Shown here: positions 31,479-39,932 of the stretch, one piece after another | Layout: every line of letters starts with the position of its first letter | Numbering within the stretch: the first letter of the stretch is position 1 | Assembly (NCBI GenBank): GCA_949284985.1 | Contig: CASDWY010000029.1 | Location: 1-64,000, forward strand | Direction of reading: 5' to 3' | Source of the DNA: an uncultured bacterium | GTDB taxonomy: Bacteria; Cyanobacteriota; Vampirovibrionia; Gastranaerophilales; Gastranaerophilaceae | Length of the DNA: 64,000 bases | Notes under the pieces: model-generated | The model's database searches: none | Seen by the model: only the letters and a program-made list of their open reading frames with translations | What the model was told of the DNA's origin: nothing | Translations under genes and position numbers: made by a program

Positions 31479-31691
31479 CTATGCCAATAAATTTAGTTTT
31501 GATGTCGTTGTTTTTGGCAGACTTTTTTTAACAGTATTAATAAGATGATCTAGGGTAGAACTTTTTTCTGCAATGGTGCCAACAAAATATTGTTGACCAT
31601 CAATGAGAACAGCATACCCTTTTTTTGCAGCTTGGACTGCTGCAGTATTTGTTGAGCCAAATGTTTCATTTTGTATAGGGTTTATTCTCAT
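31479..31691 (-). CDS. lineage-specific small protein with 'NPIQ..TFG' start, 70 aa
   Basis: I start at the ATG at 31691 (AAGG eight bases upstream). The product starts MRINPIQNETFGSTNTAAV, continues with a small strand-rich core (GYAVLIDGQQYFVGTI) and ends with a helix and a Lys/Thr-rich tail. The opening resembles the 131-residue protein at 4682-5077. Not a named family. No membrane segment. Confidence 0.65.
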   Translation of the reverse strand: MRINPIQNETFGSTNTAAVQAAKKGYAVLIDGQQYFVGTIAEKSSTLDHLINTVKKSLPKTTTSKLNLLA

Positions 31692-31775
31692 ATTTGTATC
31701 CTTATGTCCTTTTTTGGAATGAGCGTCCATTATATAATAGTTTTTTGTGTATGTCAACACCTTTTTTAATAAAAA

Positions 31776-32729
31776 TTAATATTTGTGTGAAGTATTATTA
31801 TCTGATGAGTTTATGGTGCTCTCTATGTATGGTTTTAGCTTGAAGCCAAAAACATTTAATCCCGAGTTAAAGCTTTTGGCTATTATTTCACCTTGGTGTT
31901 TTTCTATTATATTTTTTGCGATGTATAATCCTAAACCTGTGCCGGATTTGTTGTAGCGATTTTTTAATGAAAAATTTTTGTTAAACAAGTTGTTGAGATT
32001 TTGAGGCGAAATATATTCTCCTATATTTTCAATTTTAAAAAGAACTTCGTTTTGATTTGTTTGAATATAAATTTTAATTTCTGAACCTTTAGCGGAGTAT
32101 TTAATAGCATTTGTTATTAAGTTCATTATTACTCGTTGTATTTCATTTTGATCTCCTTTTATGTAACAACATTTAGGTATAATTGTTAAAAAATGAATAT
32201 TTCTTTCTTCTGCTATATATTTTAAATTTTGTACACAAGTTGAAATTTTTTCACACAAGTTAAAGGGTTGAAAATTAAGCTGTAAATTTTTATTTTCCAG
32301 TTTGTATGCACATAAAATGTCGCTTACAAGCATTAAAGAGTAAAGGTTCGAATTATATAAAAGAGTTATTATTTCTTTTTGGGCGGGGGCTAGAGTAATT
32401 AATTTTTCTTTTAGCAGAAGTTCTATTGCTCTTTTTTGAGCATATAAAGGTGATTTTAAATCATGTGCTATCATTGCAAACGAGGTTTCTCGTTCTTTTT
32501 GTTTGTTTATTTCTGTTGTAATGTCGATAATTGAAGTTATTTCTAAGTTTTGATTGAGTGTAGAGTCATATATGCTGGTTTTTTCTGTTTTTTGAGTAAT
32601 ATTTTCATTTACAGATGATATGGCTTCATATTGTTTGTTAGAATAAATTTTTTTGCCGTCTTCTGTAACTACATAAAAGGCTATTGGGAGTGAGTTAACT
32701 ATGTTTTCAAGGATGTGAGGGTTTTTCAC
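31776..32729 (-). CDS. PAS-domain sensor histidine kinase
   Basis: 317 residues. An N-terminal PAS-like domain (about 5-75), the HisKA dimerisation helix with MIAHDLKSPLYAQKRAI (phospho-acceptor His near 88), and a HATPase domain with the N box (VIMNLITNAIKYS), a G1-like box (ENIGEYISPQN) and G2 (SGTGLGLYIAKNIIEKHQG). No transmembrane segment, so a cytoplasmic sensor. No response regulator gene adjoins. It shares the HDLKSP(L/I) H-box and domain arrangement with the kinase at 49477. Confidence 0.9.
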   Translation of the reverse strand: MKNPHILENIVNSLPIAFYVVTEDGKKIYSNKQYEAISSVNENITQKTEKTSIYDSTLNQNLEITSIIDITTEINKQKERETSFAMIAHDLKSPLYAQKRAIELLLKEKLITLAPAQKEIITLLYNSNLYSLMLVSDILCAYKLENKNLQLNFQPFNLCEKISTCVQNLKYIAEERNIHFLTIIPKCCYIKGDQNEIQRVIMNLITNAIKYSAKGSEIKIYIQTNQNEVLFKIENIGEYISPQNLNNLFNKNFSLKNRYNKSGTGLGLYIAKNIIEKHQGEIIAKSFNSGLNVFGFKLKPYIESTINSSDNNTSHKY

Positions 32730-32862
32730 AATATGTTTGTGAGAATTGAATTTATTTATTAATTTTGATAAAAAATCTATGTTCTTCGTTGTTTGTTTTA
32801 CCTTATCAGTTAATTATAATCACATTTATGATGTTAGCTCGTGTTTTTAAAATAGACTATTG

Positions 32863-32883
32863 CCCAAATGGCGAGTTTTGTGA
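32863..32883 (-). promoter_or_regulatory. possible operator shared by two sensor kinases
   Basis: CCATTTGGGCAATAGTCTATT read on the minus strand, about 135 bp upstream of the kinase, resembles the site before the kinase at 51297 (16 of 21 positions). The rest of the 32730-33044 gap holds a T-rich promoter region for the OmpH gene and nothing else that I can support. Confidence 0.3.
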
Positions 32884-33044
32884 TTTTAATATATTAGTAG
32901 TTTTGCTTAACTCAGTTGGATAGTTTTTTCTTTTAGTAAAATATTTGTATTCATTTTTGTGTATTTTTTTTTAAACTTATGTTAAAATTGTTTATGTTAT
33001 TTTATTTAAATTGGGTAAAGGATAATACGGAAAGGATTTTCAGT

Positions 33045-33512
33045 ATGAAAAACAGTATTAAGTTAGTTTCAGTAGCAGCGTTATCATTACTTATTGGGTT
33101 ATCTGTTAGCAATTTTGCAGTTTCAGATGTTCCATCTAATTATAAAGTAGCTGTTGTTGATGTTCCAAAAGTAGTTAATAGTTCTAAGCAAGTTTCTGCA
33201 TTAAAAGCAGAACAAAAACAAAAAGTCGCGGATTTGACAAATTTTGTGAAGACAGCAAAAGCTAACATTGCAAATGAAAAGGATGCGACAAAGAAAAAAG
33301 CTTTAGAGGCTAAATATACTAAAGAGCTTGCAGCAAAGAAAAGCGCCATAGAAAAAGATTATGCTAAAAAACTTCTAGCAATAGATAAAAGTATTTCAAA
33401 TGTAATTCAAGCAAAAGCAAAGGAAGGAAATTATAATCTTGTTTTATCTAAGGGAGTAGTTCTTTCAGGCGGTGTAGATATTACATCATCGGTTGCAGCT
33501 GCTGTAAAGTAG
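33045..33512 (+). CDS. OmpH/Skp-family periplasmic chaperone
   Basis: 155 residues from the ATG at 33045, which has GGAAAGGA upstream; an earlier start would put 22 residues before the signal peptide. Signal peptide: basic MKNSIK, hydrophobic core ALSLLIGLSVSNFAV. The mature part starts with a strand (KVAVVDVPKVVNSS), then a long Lys/Ala/Glu coiled coil (about 55-125, the Skp tentacle), then closing strands (YNLVLSKGVVLSGG). Skp/OmpH holds unfolded outer-membrane proteins in the periplasm, so this supports a diderm envelope. Confidence 0.9.
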   Translation: MKNSIKLVSVAALSLLIGLSVSNFAVSDVPSNYKVAVVDVPKVVNSSKQVSALKAEQKQKVADLTNFVKTAKANIANEKDATKKKALEAKYTKELAAKKSAIEKDYAKKLLAIDKSISNVIQAKAKEGNYNLVLSKGVVLSGGVDITSSVAAAVK

Positions 33513-33521
33513 AAATATTTA

Positions 33522-33552
33522 AAAAAAAAGAGCCTTTCGAGGCTCTTTTTTG
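33522..33552 (+). terminator. terminator of the OmpH gene
   Basis: AAAAAGAGCC and GGCTCTTTTT around TTTCGA, ending in a T run and directly abutting the ribosome-binding site of the next gene. Confidence 0.9.
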
Positions 33553-33564
33553 TTTGAGGGAAAA

Positions 33565-34383
33565 ATGAAAAGAGTTAGTGTAGTAAGTTTGCAATTTGCT
33601 CCAATAAAAGCAAATGCTATTGAAAATTGCAAGAAGGTTAAGAATTTACTTGAGAATTTAAAAGATGATGCTTACGATTTGATTGTTTTGCCGGAGTTTT
33701 TTAATGCCGGTATAAATATGACAAATGAAGAATTTTTCGAGTATGCAGAGGTTGAGTCTAATTCTGTTGTATTGTCAAAAATGGCAGAAGTAGCAAGAAA
33801 ATATAACTCATATGTTTTGTGTGGAAGTGTTTTATTTAGAGAGGGCAAAAAATTATTAAACAGAAGCTATCTGTTGAACCGTCATGGATCGGTTGAAGTT
33901 AAATATGATAAAATACACCTTTTTAATTATTTTGGCGGAACTGAGGGCGGATATACATATCCTGGAGAGCAAGTATGTGTTGCTAAAACAGATTTTGGAG
34001 TATTAGGGTTGGCGACTTGTTTTGATTTAAGATTTCCTGAACATTTTTTAAAATTAGTTAAGCGAGGGGCTCAAATTATTACATTGCCTGCAGCATGGTC
34101 AATAGTAAATAAAGTAACCCCTGAATACAAGAGTCAATTTATAAAAAATTGGCGGACGTTGTGTAGCGCACGGGCATTGGATTGTAATGCGTTTTTTGTT
34201 TCATCGAATAATGCCGGAGATATTCACCCATTATTTAAAGGGATTGGCAACTCTATGATTATAGATTTTGACGGAAAGATATTAGCCCAAGCTGGTGAAA
34301 CTCCTGATATAGCGATAAAAGCAGTTCTTGATATTGAGGCTTTAAAAAAGTCCAGAAAGGTTTTTCCTGTTGAAAAGCTATAG
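33565..34383 (+). CDS. carbon-nitrogen hydrolase (nitrilase superfamily, omega-amidase-like)
   Basis: 272 residues from the ATG at 33565 (GAGGG upstream). The catalytic triad is visible: Glu in LIVLPEFFNAG, Lys in VKYDKIHLFN, Cys in GLATCFDLRFPEHF. The spacing and the YDKIHLF motif fit the Nit2/omega-amidase branch, which hydrolyses amides such as 2-oxoglutaramate. The particular substrate is inferred from family resemblance only. Single gene between terminators and a phage-like cassette. Confidence 0.9.
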   Translation: MKRVSVVSLQFAPIKANAIENCKKVKNLLENLKDDAYDLIVLPEFFNAGINMTNEEFFEYAEVESNSVVLSKMAEVARKYNSYVLCGSVLFREGKKLLNRSYLLNRHGSVEVKYDKIHLFNYFGGTEGGYTYPGEQVCVAKTDFGVLGLATCFDLRFPEHFLKLVKRGAQIITLPAAWSIVNKVTPEYKSQFIKNWRTLCSARALDCNAFFVSSNNAGDIHPLFKGIGNSMIIDFDGKILAQAGETPDIAIKAVLDIEALKKSRKVFPVEKL

Positions 34384-34459
34384 TTGATTTACCGTTGCAA
34401 GTTGACATGTGTAAATTATTTGTCTAATATTTTAATTGTAAGAGTTAGATAAGGTGTAA

Positions 34460-35638
34460 ATGTTGATTTGCTTCCCGGAAAAAAACTATTCTAATTATGC
34501 AAAAGTAAAGTTGGCAGAGTTCGATTTTTCTGCCATGCTTTTGACGATATTAAACAGGTATTGTCTTCAACTTGTTCTTTCTGAAATATTTGATTTTAAA
34601 TTTGAGCTTGGGCAATCTTATAAGTATAAATTTTCTGAATTTGAGTTAACTTCACTAGGAAAAAAGAGTGAGGACGAGTTAATTAAAAAAAAGGTTTTGT
34701 GTGTTCCGTATAATTTTATTCTTAGTACGTTTGGGCAGAAATACAGAGGAGAAATATTTATTAAGATTGAATTTATCAACAAGGGTACATTCGAAAACAG
34801 TTTTTATGACATATATTTGGAAGTCAGACCTAATAATAGTTTAAGAATATCTCCATTTTTTTTAAATGAAACTGCTTTTATTATGCATATTTCTGAATTT
34901 ATGCAGAAGATGTGGAAGCCAATATGGGTTGAGTTGTCTGTTGTAGGCGACTTAAAAAAATCAATGTTAAGTGAATATAATTTAGGAAGTGAAGTTGAAA
35001 TATTTTCAACTGATATTTTTGATATGATAAAATTACCGAGCGAGATTAGTGATTTAGTTTGTGATGTTTTTTGTATTGCATCAGCTCTGTGGTTAAAGTA
35101 TTCAAGCAGTTCCTGGATTATGCTTTCAGCAGATGATGTTCTTAATCAAAGGGGGTTGGAAAAAAATTTAAATTTAAATGGAAAAAAATATGGATATAAA
35201 GCTGTTGCAAGAAACAAAATTCATGCGGCGTTAAATATATTAAATATTACAGGTGTACTTGTGGTTAGAGAGTTTGGGGAATATAATTATGCAATTAGTG
35301 TGCCTTATAATTTAAGAGGAAGCAAGCGTTATAAAGTTCCTATAAAGTTATTTAAGTATAAATATAAAACAGAACTTTGGAAAAAACGCATTGGATTGTA
35401 TTTGAGGATAAATAAACCTTTCAAAATCAAGGTAGAGCATGTTTTAGATTTAGTGCAAAATTTATGTATGTCTTATAAACCGTTACAGTGCCGAGATAAG
35501 CTGGAAGAAACCCTTGATATGTTAGTTTATGAAGCGATATTAGATGATTGGTGCTATGAGGAAATAGACGAAAATAGTATGCAGGGAAAAGCTTGGTTTA
35601 ATAATTGGAAAAAATTAATCTTAGTTTTTAGGTATTAG
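34460..35638 (+). CDS. hypothetical protein before a phage-tail-like pair, 392 aa
   Basis: Not recognised. AAGGTG lies before the ATG. The N-terminal half is rich in aromatic residues; residues about 215-280 (SSSWIMLSADDVLNQRG, KIHAALNILNITGVLVVREFG) resemble a winged helix with a strand pair, so DNA binding is possible. A basic segment follows (RGSKRYKVPIKLFKYKYK). It stands 93 bp before two tail-fibre-like genes and may belong to the same cassette. Confidence 0.6.
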   Translation: MLICFPEKNYSNYAKVKLAEFDFSAMLLTILNRYCLQLVLSEIFDFKFELGQSYKYKFSEFELTSLGKKSEDELIKKKVLCVPYNFILSTFGQKYRGEIFIKIEFINKGTFENSFYDIYLEVRPNNSLRISPFFLNETAFIMHISEFMQKMWKPIWVELSVVGDLKKSMLSEYNLGSEVEIFSTDIFDMIKLPSEISDLVCDVFCIASALWLKYSSSSWIMLSADDVLNQRGLEKNLNLNGKKYGYKAVARNKIHAALNILNITGVLVVREFGEYNYAISVPYNLRGSKRYKVPIKLFKYKYKTELWKKRIGLYLRINKPFKIKVEHVLDLVQNLCMSYKPLQCRDKLEETLDMLVYEAILDDWCYEEIDENSMQGKAWFNNWKKLILVFRY

Positions 35639-35731
35639 CGTTAACAATAAGCATTTTGGTAAAAGCTTCTTGTGTAATAGTGGAATTGTAAGCTTACAAG
35701 TAAATTATTTTCACAAATAAGGAGTAACAAA

Positions 35732-36886
35732 ATGACAATATACAAAGTTCCCTATACATTTGTACCAGGGACAAAAGCTAAGGCATCAGAGGTAAATGCC
35801 AATTTTAGCGCAGTTCTTGATTTTGTAGAATCTACTAATGATAATTGTTTAAGCAAAGATTTTTCAAATCTTACAGAAGAAGGTAAAAAAGCAATTTATA
35901 ATAATTCATCTGGGGCAAAAATTCCGGGAGAAATTATTACTTCTATGGTTCCATTAGATGATCCGGCATTGAGACTGTTGGATGGTTCAAAAGTTATTGG
36001 AGGAGGAGTTAACAGTGGTTTTGTTGAATATATAGCGGAATTGTATGACTCTTATCCTGACTTATTTTGTACAGAAGATGAATGGCAAGCTGCAGAGTCA
36101 GAATATGGGGTTTGCGGAAAGTTTGTTTATGATGAAACGGCAGATACTGTCAGGCTGCCTAAAATTACGGGTATAATATCAGGAACTACGGATGTAAGCG
36201 CATTAGGTGATTTGATAGAAGCAGGGTTGCCTAATATAACCGGACAGTTTGGTCATGTTGTAGATGGTGATACGTGTCCTGCAACAGGTGCTTTCCAACA
36301 AGTTTTCCAAGGAAATTACCATGATGGTGGCGGTGATGATAACTGGAGTGTAAATTTTGATGCATCTCGTTCAAGCTCAATATATGGAAATGCTGATACA
36401 GTTCAACCTCAAGTGATAAAAATTTTATATTACATTGTAGTTGCTTCAAGAGTTAAACTTGATGTTACTATTGATTTGGATGAAGTAGCCACAGACTTAA
36501 ATCAAAAAGCGGATACTTCGTTATCTAATTTGTCTGTAGAGGGTGCTTCCGTAATAGGAAAGCATTGTACTCCTTCAAATGATTTTGTAGAGCTTCAAGT
36601 TTTAGCCAGTGGTGCTTCTTATACTGCACCCGGAATTGGTTATTTTTGTGCTGATTATATAATGACTCAAAGTGGCACTACCGGAAGTTATTTTGTAGAA
36701 GTTTATGTGAATGATGTTAAGACAATTGGTGCAGGACATTCTTTTACGCCGTCATATAAGCCGGCTGGGGTGCCATTGCTTTCACCTTTACTTAATAAAA
36801 ATGACAAGGTAGTAATTACTTATAGTCCGGGATATTTAACTAATTTTAAATTTGTTTATACCAAAGGTACAAAAGAGGAGGAATAA
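35732..36886 (+). CDS. phage tail fibre/collar-like protein
   Basis: 384 residues. The opening, VPYTFVPGTKAKASEVNANF, is the usual head of tail-fibre-like proteins of gut phages (F-x-P-G-T-x-A-x-A-x-x-V-N-x-N-F). Later, a collar-like segment (EYGVCGKFVYDETADTVRLP, then KITG) and His/Gly/Asp-rich loops suggest a receptor-binding or trimeric fibre. No signal peptide. GGAG precedes the ATG. Its stop overlaps the next start as TAATG. No capsid, portal or sheath gene is near, so it is an isolated cassette or a surface protein recruited from a phage. Confidence 0.75.
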   Translation: MTIYKVPYTFVPGTKAKASEVNANFSAVLDFVESTNDNCLSKDFSNLTEEGKKAIYNNSSGAKIPGEIITSMVPLDDPALRLLDGSKVIGGGVNSGFVEYIAELYDSYPDLFCTEDEWQAAESEYGVCGKFVYDETADTVRLPKITGIISGTTDVSALGDLIEAGLPNITGQFGHVVDGDTCPATGAFQQVFQGNYHDGGGDDNWSVNFDASRSSSIYGNADTVQPQVIKILYYIVVASRVKLDVTIDLDEVATDLNQKADTSLSNLSVEGASVIGKHCTPSNDFVELQVLASGASYTAPGIGYFCADYIMTQSGTTGSYFVEVYVNDVKTIGAGHSFTPSYKPAGVPLLSPLLNKNDKVVITYSPGYLTNFKFVYTKGTKEEE

Positions 36887-37389
36887 TGTTTTTAGCATAT
36901 AATAATGATTTAATAGTTTTAGCAGCAAATACGATTGAGGAAATTGAAAATGCACCTCTTATTAATTATGACAGAATAGAAGAAACTTCGGAAACATATA
37001 TATTGGTTGATGGTGTATATGTTACTAAAGAAGAACAATTGAGTTTAGCAAAAACTCAAAAAAAAGCTGAATGTTTACAAAAAGCAAATGAAGCAGAAGA
37101 AAACGGATCTGTTCTTTATAAAAATGCAGTTTTTGAGACTTCTGCATCTAATATGGCAAAGCTTACTTCTCAGTTTGCAATGATACAAGTTGGTCTAATA
37201 GATAGCGTCCAGTGGTTGTCTAAAGATGATGTCCAAATGGAGCTTACATCAGAAGATATAATGGCTTTAGGTCAATTAATTGCAGATTATACAGGTGCTT
37301 TGTGGAATGTGCAATATCTGAATTTTATGGAGCAGATAGAAAATGCAAATTCATTAGAAGAATTAAATCTCATTAATATTGAATATTAG
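36886..37389 (+). CDS. tail-fibre-associated protein, DUF4376-like
   Basis: 167 residues starting in the overlap TAATG of the fibre gene, with GAGGAG upstream. A coiled-coil middle (about 48-75, EEQLSLAKTQKKAECLQKAN) and the end SKDDVQMELTSEDIMALGQL resemble DUF4376 domains, which recur in proteins encoded after phage tail fibres, as chaperones or fibre parts. Coupling to the fibre gene fits that role. Followed by a strong terminator. Confidence 0.7.
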   Translation: MFLAYNNDLIVLAANTIEEIENAPLINYDRIEETSETYILVDGVYVTKEEQLSLAKTQKKAECLQKANEAEENGSVLYKNAVFETSASNMAKLTSQFAMIQVGLIDSVQWLSKDDVQMELTSEDIMALGQLIADYTGALWNVQYLNFMEQIENANSLEELNLINIEY

Positions 37390-37423
37390 TTCAATTATTT
37401 CCATCCTATTCACATTTATTTTC

Positions 37424-37448
37424 CCGCATCTATGATGCGGTTTTTTTT
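37424..37448 (+). terminator. terminator of the tail-like cassette
   Basis: CCGCATC and GATGCGG around TAT, followed by eight T. It overlaps the start of the converging gene's 3' end. Confidence 0.9.
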
Positions 37449-38331
37449 AAATTTTTTTATATTTGATTCTGGTTTTTATTCCCCATAAACAAAAGTGAAT
37501 AAATCTTTTGTCTTTGTGTAAAATTGGTAAAAATCTTCGTAAGTTTTGGTCATAAAAGCTATCCCAGGGGGTATTTTTGAGTGCTTTAAAATATTCTTTA
37601 TTAAAAGAATGCTTTGAGCCGGTAAGCCAAGGTTTATAAGCTGTAATAAAATGAATTAATTTGGGTGGTTTTTCTTGGGAGTAATGTTTTGCTTTGCCCT
37701 GCCAATTCCAAGTTATAGGCATTTCTTTTACATTTCCTTTTAGACAAATATTTAAAATATCTTGGTCATCTAATCCATTTTTTATTGTATCAAAAAGTTT
37801 TTTTTCTAAATTTTCACTAAAGCATTTCTGAAGGTTAAAGAGGATAACCCCGGAATTAAAATAAATTTCATTTGGGTTAAAGCCAAATTTTTTTTGTTGA
37901 GTTTCGCAAGAGGTATCTCTTATAACGGCTGCTGAGTAGTTAGTTAAATCAGTATTGTAGAATTCAGAGATAGATGTTGTGGCTATAATATCGCAGTCTA
38001 TATACAAAATTTTATCCAGGTTTTTGAATAAAGATGGAATTAAAAATCTATGATAAGAAGAAATAGAAAGATAACCTTTTTGTGGCGGTAAATATAACCC
38101 CTCAAACTTTTTATTGTCTACCTTTATAAATTCTATATTGCAAGGTTTTAGTTTTTTTAATTCTAAAATTTCTTTTTTTCTTTTGTTTGAAATATTATTG
38201 TCTAAAATAAAGAAATTAAAATAGTCGTTTGATTCTGCAGATTTTAGGAAAGAAGATATAGATACCCCTGCTAATTTTGCATAATTATTATCAGAAGCAA
38301 GGCATATATTCATTTGATTTTGATAGGTCAT
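37447..38331 (-). CDS. glycosyltransferase family 8
   Basis: 294 residues from the ATG at 38331 (GGAG upstream). GT-A fold: N-terminal NICLASDNNYAKLAGVSISS, the metal-binding DxD in ILYIDCDIIATTSI (about 100), and the C-terminal HFITAYKPW with the usual His/Lys. These are retaining galactosyl/glucosyltransferases of the LgtC/GlgA-like type that extend lipopolysaccharide or other glycans from UDP-sugars. The C-terminal 25 residues are basic and may touch the membrane. Single gene. Confidence 0.9.
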   Translation of the reverse strand: MTYQNQMNICLASDNNYAKLAGVSISSFLKSAESNDYFNFFILDNNISNKRKKEILELKKLKPCNIEFIKVDNKKFEGLYLPPQKGYLSISSYHRFLIPSLFKNLDKILYIDCDIIATTSISEFYNTDLTNYSAAVIRDTSCETQQKKFGFNPNEIYFNSGVILFNLQKCFSENLEKKLFDTIKNGLDDQDILNICLKGNVKEMPITWNWQGKAKHYSQEKPPKLIHFITAYKPWLTGSKHSFNKEYFKALKNTPWDSFYDQNLRRFLPILHKDKRFIHFCLWGIKTRIKYKKI

Positions 38332-38407
38332 TAATATCTCCAAGCTAAAAAGCTATGATGTTAATATTAAATTGAATAAAATTTTATGTCAATTATATGT
38401 GGATATA

Positions 38408-38432
38408 AAAAAAACACCCTCAGGGTGTTTTA
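38408..38432 (-). terminator. terminator of tRNA-Gly
   Basis: AACACCCT and AGGGTGTT arms, followed on the minus strand by a run of T, one base beyond the CCA end of the tRNA. Confidence 0.85.
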
Positions 38433-38433
38433 A

Positions 38434-38508
38434 TGGAGCGAGAGACGAGGCTCGAACTCGCGACCCCTTCCTTGGCAAGGAAGTGTTCTACCACTGAACT
38501 ACTCTCGC
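38434..38508 (-). tRNA. tRNA-Gly (GCC)
   Basis: Acceptor GCGAGAG pairs with CTCTCGC; anticodon loop TTGCCAA (GCC); T-loop TTCGAGC; the discriminator T and CCA are encoded. No insertion adjoins this tRNA. Confidence 0.97.
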
Positions 38509-38613
38509 ATTGGATTATATGTTAATTATACATGGACATTTTTAAATTTCAAGTATTATTTAAAAAAAATCATTTTTAAGATATTATTCATTTGTAATAA
38601 TTTGGAGTTAGCT

Positions 38614-39354
38614 GTGATTAAGAATTATTCTATAGAGAATATAAAAAATATAGTTCAAAATACCAATTTAAAGCATGTAGCAATTATTATGGATGGCAAT
38701 AGACGTTGGGCTAAGGATAGGTTGTTACCCAGTGCGGTTGGACATCAAAAAGGGGTAGACTCATTAAAAGCAACAATGAGAGCCTGTGATAAATTTGGTA
38801 TAAAGTATTTAACAGTGTACGCGTTTTCTACTGAAAATTGGAATCGTAAACCGGATGAAGTTGAGTTTTTGATGAATCTTTTGGCTAAGACACTTGGTAA
38901 AGAACTGGATGAAATGCATAAAGAGAATGTAAAGATAAAATTTTTAGGTGATATAAAGGCACTTTCTGATAATCTTCAATATATTCTTAAGAATGCAGAA
39001 GAAACAACAAAAGATAATACCGGTGTAAATTTGCAAATAGCATTTAATTATGGAGCGCGTGCTGAAATTATACATGCTATGAAAGAAATTGCTAAAAAAA
39101 TAAAAGATGAGGCTATATCTATTGACGATATTTCTGAATCTTTGGTTGAAGAGTATCTTTATACATCAAGTATTCCTAATCCTGATTTGTTAATTAGAAC
39201 AGGAGGAGAGAAAAGAGTTAGTAATTATTTGCTTTGGCAAATTGCATATTCGGAAATACTTGTTTTGGATGCGTATTGGCCTGAGTTTGATGCTGATAGT
39301 CTTGCAGGGGCAGTGCTTGAGTTTGAACGACGCAATAGAAGGTATGGGAAATAA
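38614..39354 (+). CDS. uppS: isoprenyl transferase (undecaprenyl diphosphate synthase)
   Basis: 246 residues. I start at the GTG at 38614 with GGAG six bases upstream. The catalytic segment HVAIIMDGNRRWAKDR (Asp after MDG? pattern M-D-G-N-R-R-W), YAFSTENWNR and RTGGEKRVSNYLLWQIAYSE are all typical cis-prenyltransferase motifs. It condenses isopentenyl diphosphate onto farnesyl diphosphate to make the C55 carrier for peptidoglycan and O-antigen. Its TAA overlaps the ATG of rdgB, so the two are coupled. Confidence 0.95.
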   Translation: MIKNYSIENIKNIVQNTNLKHVAIIMDGNRRWAKDRLLPSAVGHQKGVDSLKATMRACDKFGIKYLTVYAFSTENWNRKPDEVEFLMNLLAKTLGKELDEMHKENVKIKFLGDIKALSDNLQYILKNAEETTKDNTGVNLQIAFNYGARAEIIHAMKEIAKKIKDEAISIDDISESLVEEYLYTSSIPNPDLLIRTGGEKRVSNYLLWQIAYSEILVLDAYWPEFDADSLAGAVLEFERRNRRYGK

Positions 39355-39932
39355 TGATAGAAATAGTTTTGGCTACAGCAAATCCTCATAAGGTTGAAGA
39401 AATTAATGCAATTGCTAATGAGCATGGAATAAATTTTGTACAAGTTGTTGATGGATTTGAGCCTGAAGAAAATGGAAAAACCTTTGAAGAAAATTCAACA
39501 ATAAAAGCTATAGCAGCATCAAAACTTATGCAAAGCTATGCACTGGCAGATGATACCGGACTATGTGTAGATGCGTTGAATGGTCGTCCTGGTTTGTTTT
39601 CGGCAAGATATGCTCCAACTCAAAAGGAAAAAATAGAAAAACTTTTAAATGAATTAAAAGGTTTTGATAAAGAAGAACGTAAAGCAGAGTTTGTTTGTTC
39701 AATGACACTTACTGATAAGTATGGCAATGTCGTTTATCGAACAAAGGGTGTGTGTAAAGGGCATATAGCATTTTCACCATATGGAAATGGTGGTTTTGGA
39801 TATGATCCGGTTTTTGAGGTTGATGGGTTGGGAAAGACCATGGCAGAGTTTTCTTTGAAAGAAAAAAATACAATAAGTCACAGAGCAAAGGCACTTTTAC
39901 CTATGTTGGAGTGGATAAAAGTTAATTTTTAG
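39354..39932 (+). CDS. rdgB: XTP/dITP pyrophosphatase
   Basis: 192 residues of the HAM1/RdgB family, which clears ITP, dITP and XTP from the nucleotide pool. Motifs: LATANPHKVEEINAI (substrate loop), ADDTGLCVDALNGRPGLFSARYA (metal and base site), FGYDPVF and SHRAKAL near the end. The start overlaps the uppS stop by one base. Full length and all motifs intact. Confidence 0.95.
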   Translation: MIEIVLATANPHKVEEINAIANEHGINFVQVVDGFEPEENGKTFEENSTIKAIAASKLMQSYALADDTGLCVDALNGRPGLFSARYAPTQKEKIEKLLNELKGFDKEERKAEFVCSMTLTDKYGNVVYRTKGVCKGHIAFSPYGNGGFGYDPVFEVDGLGKTMAEFSLKEKNTISHRAKALLPMLEWIKVNF

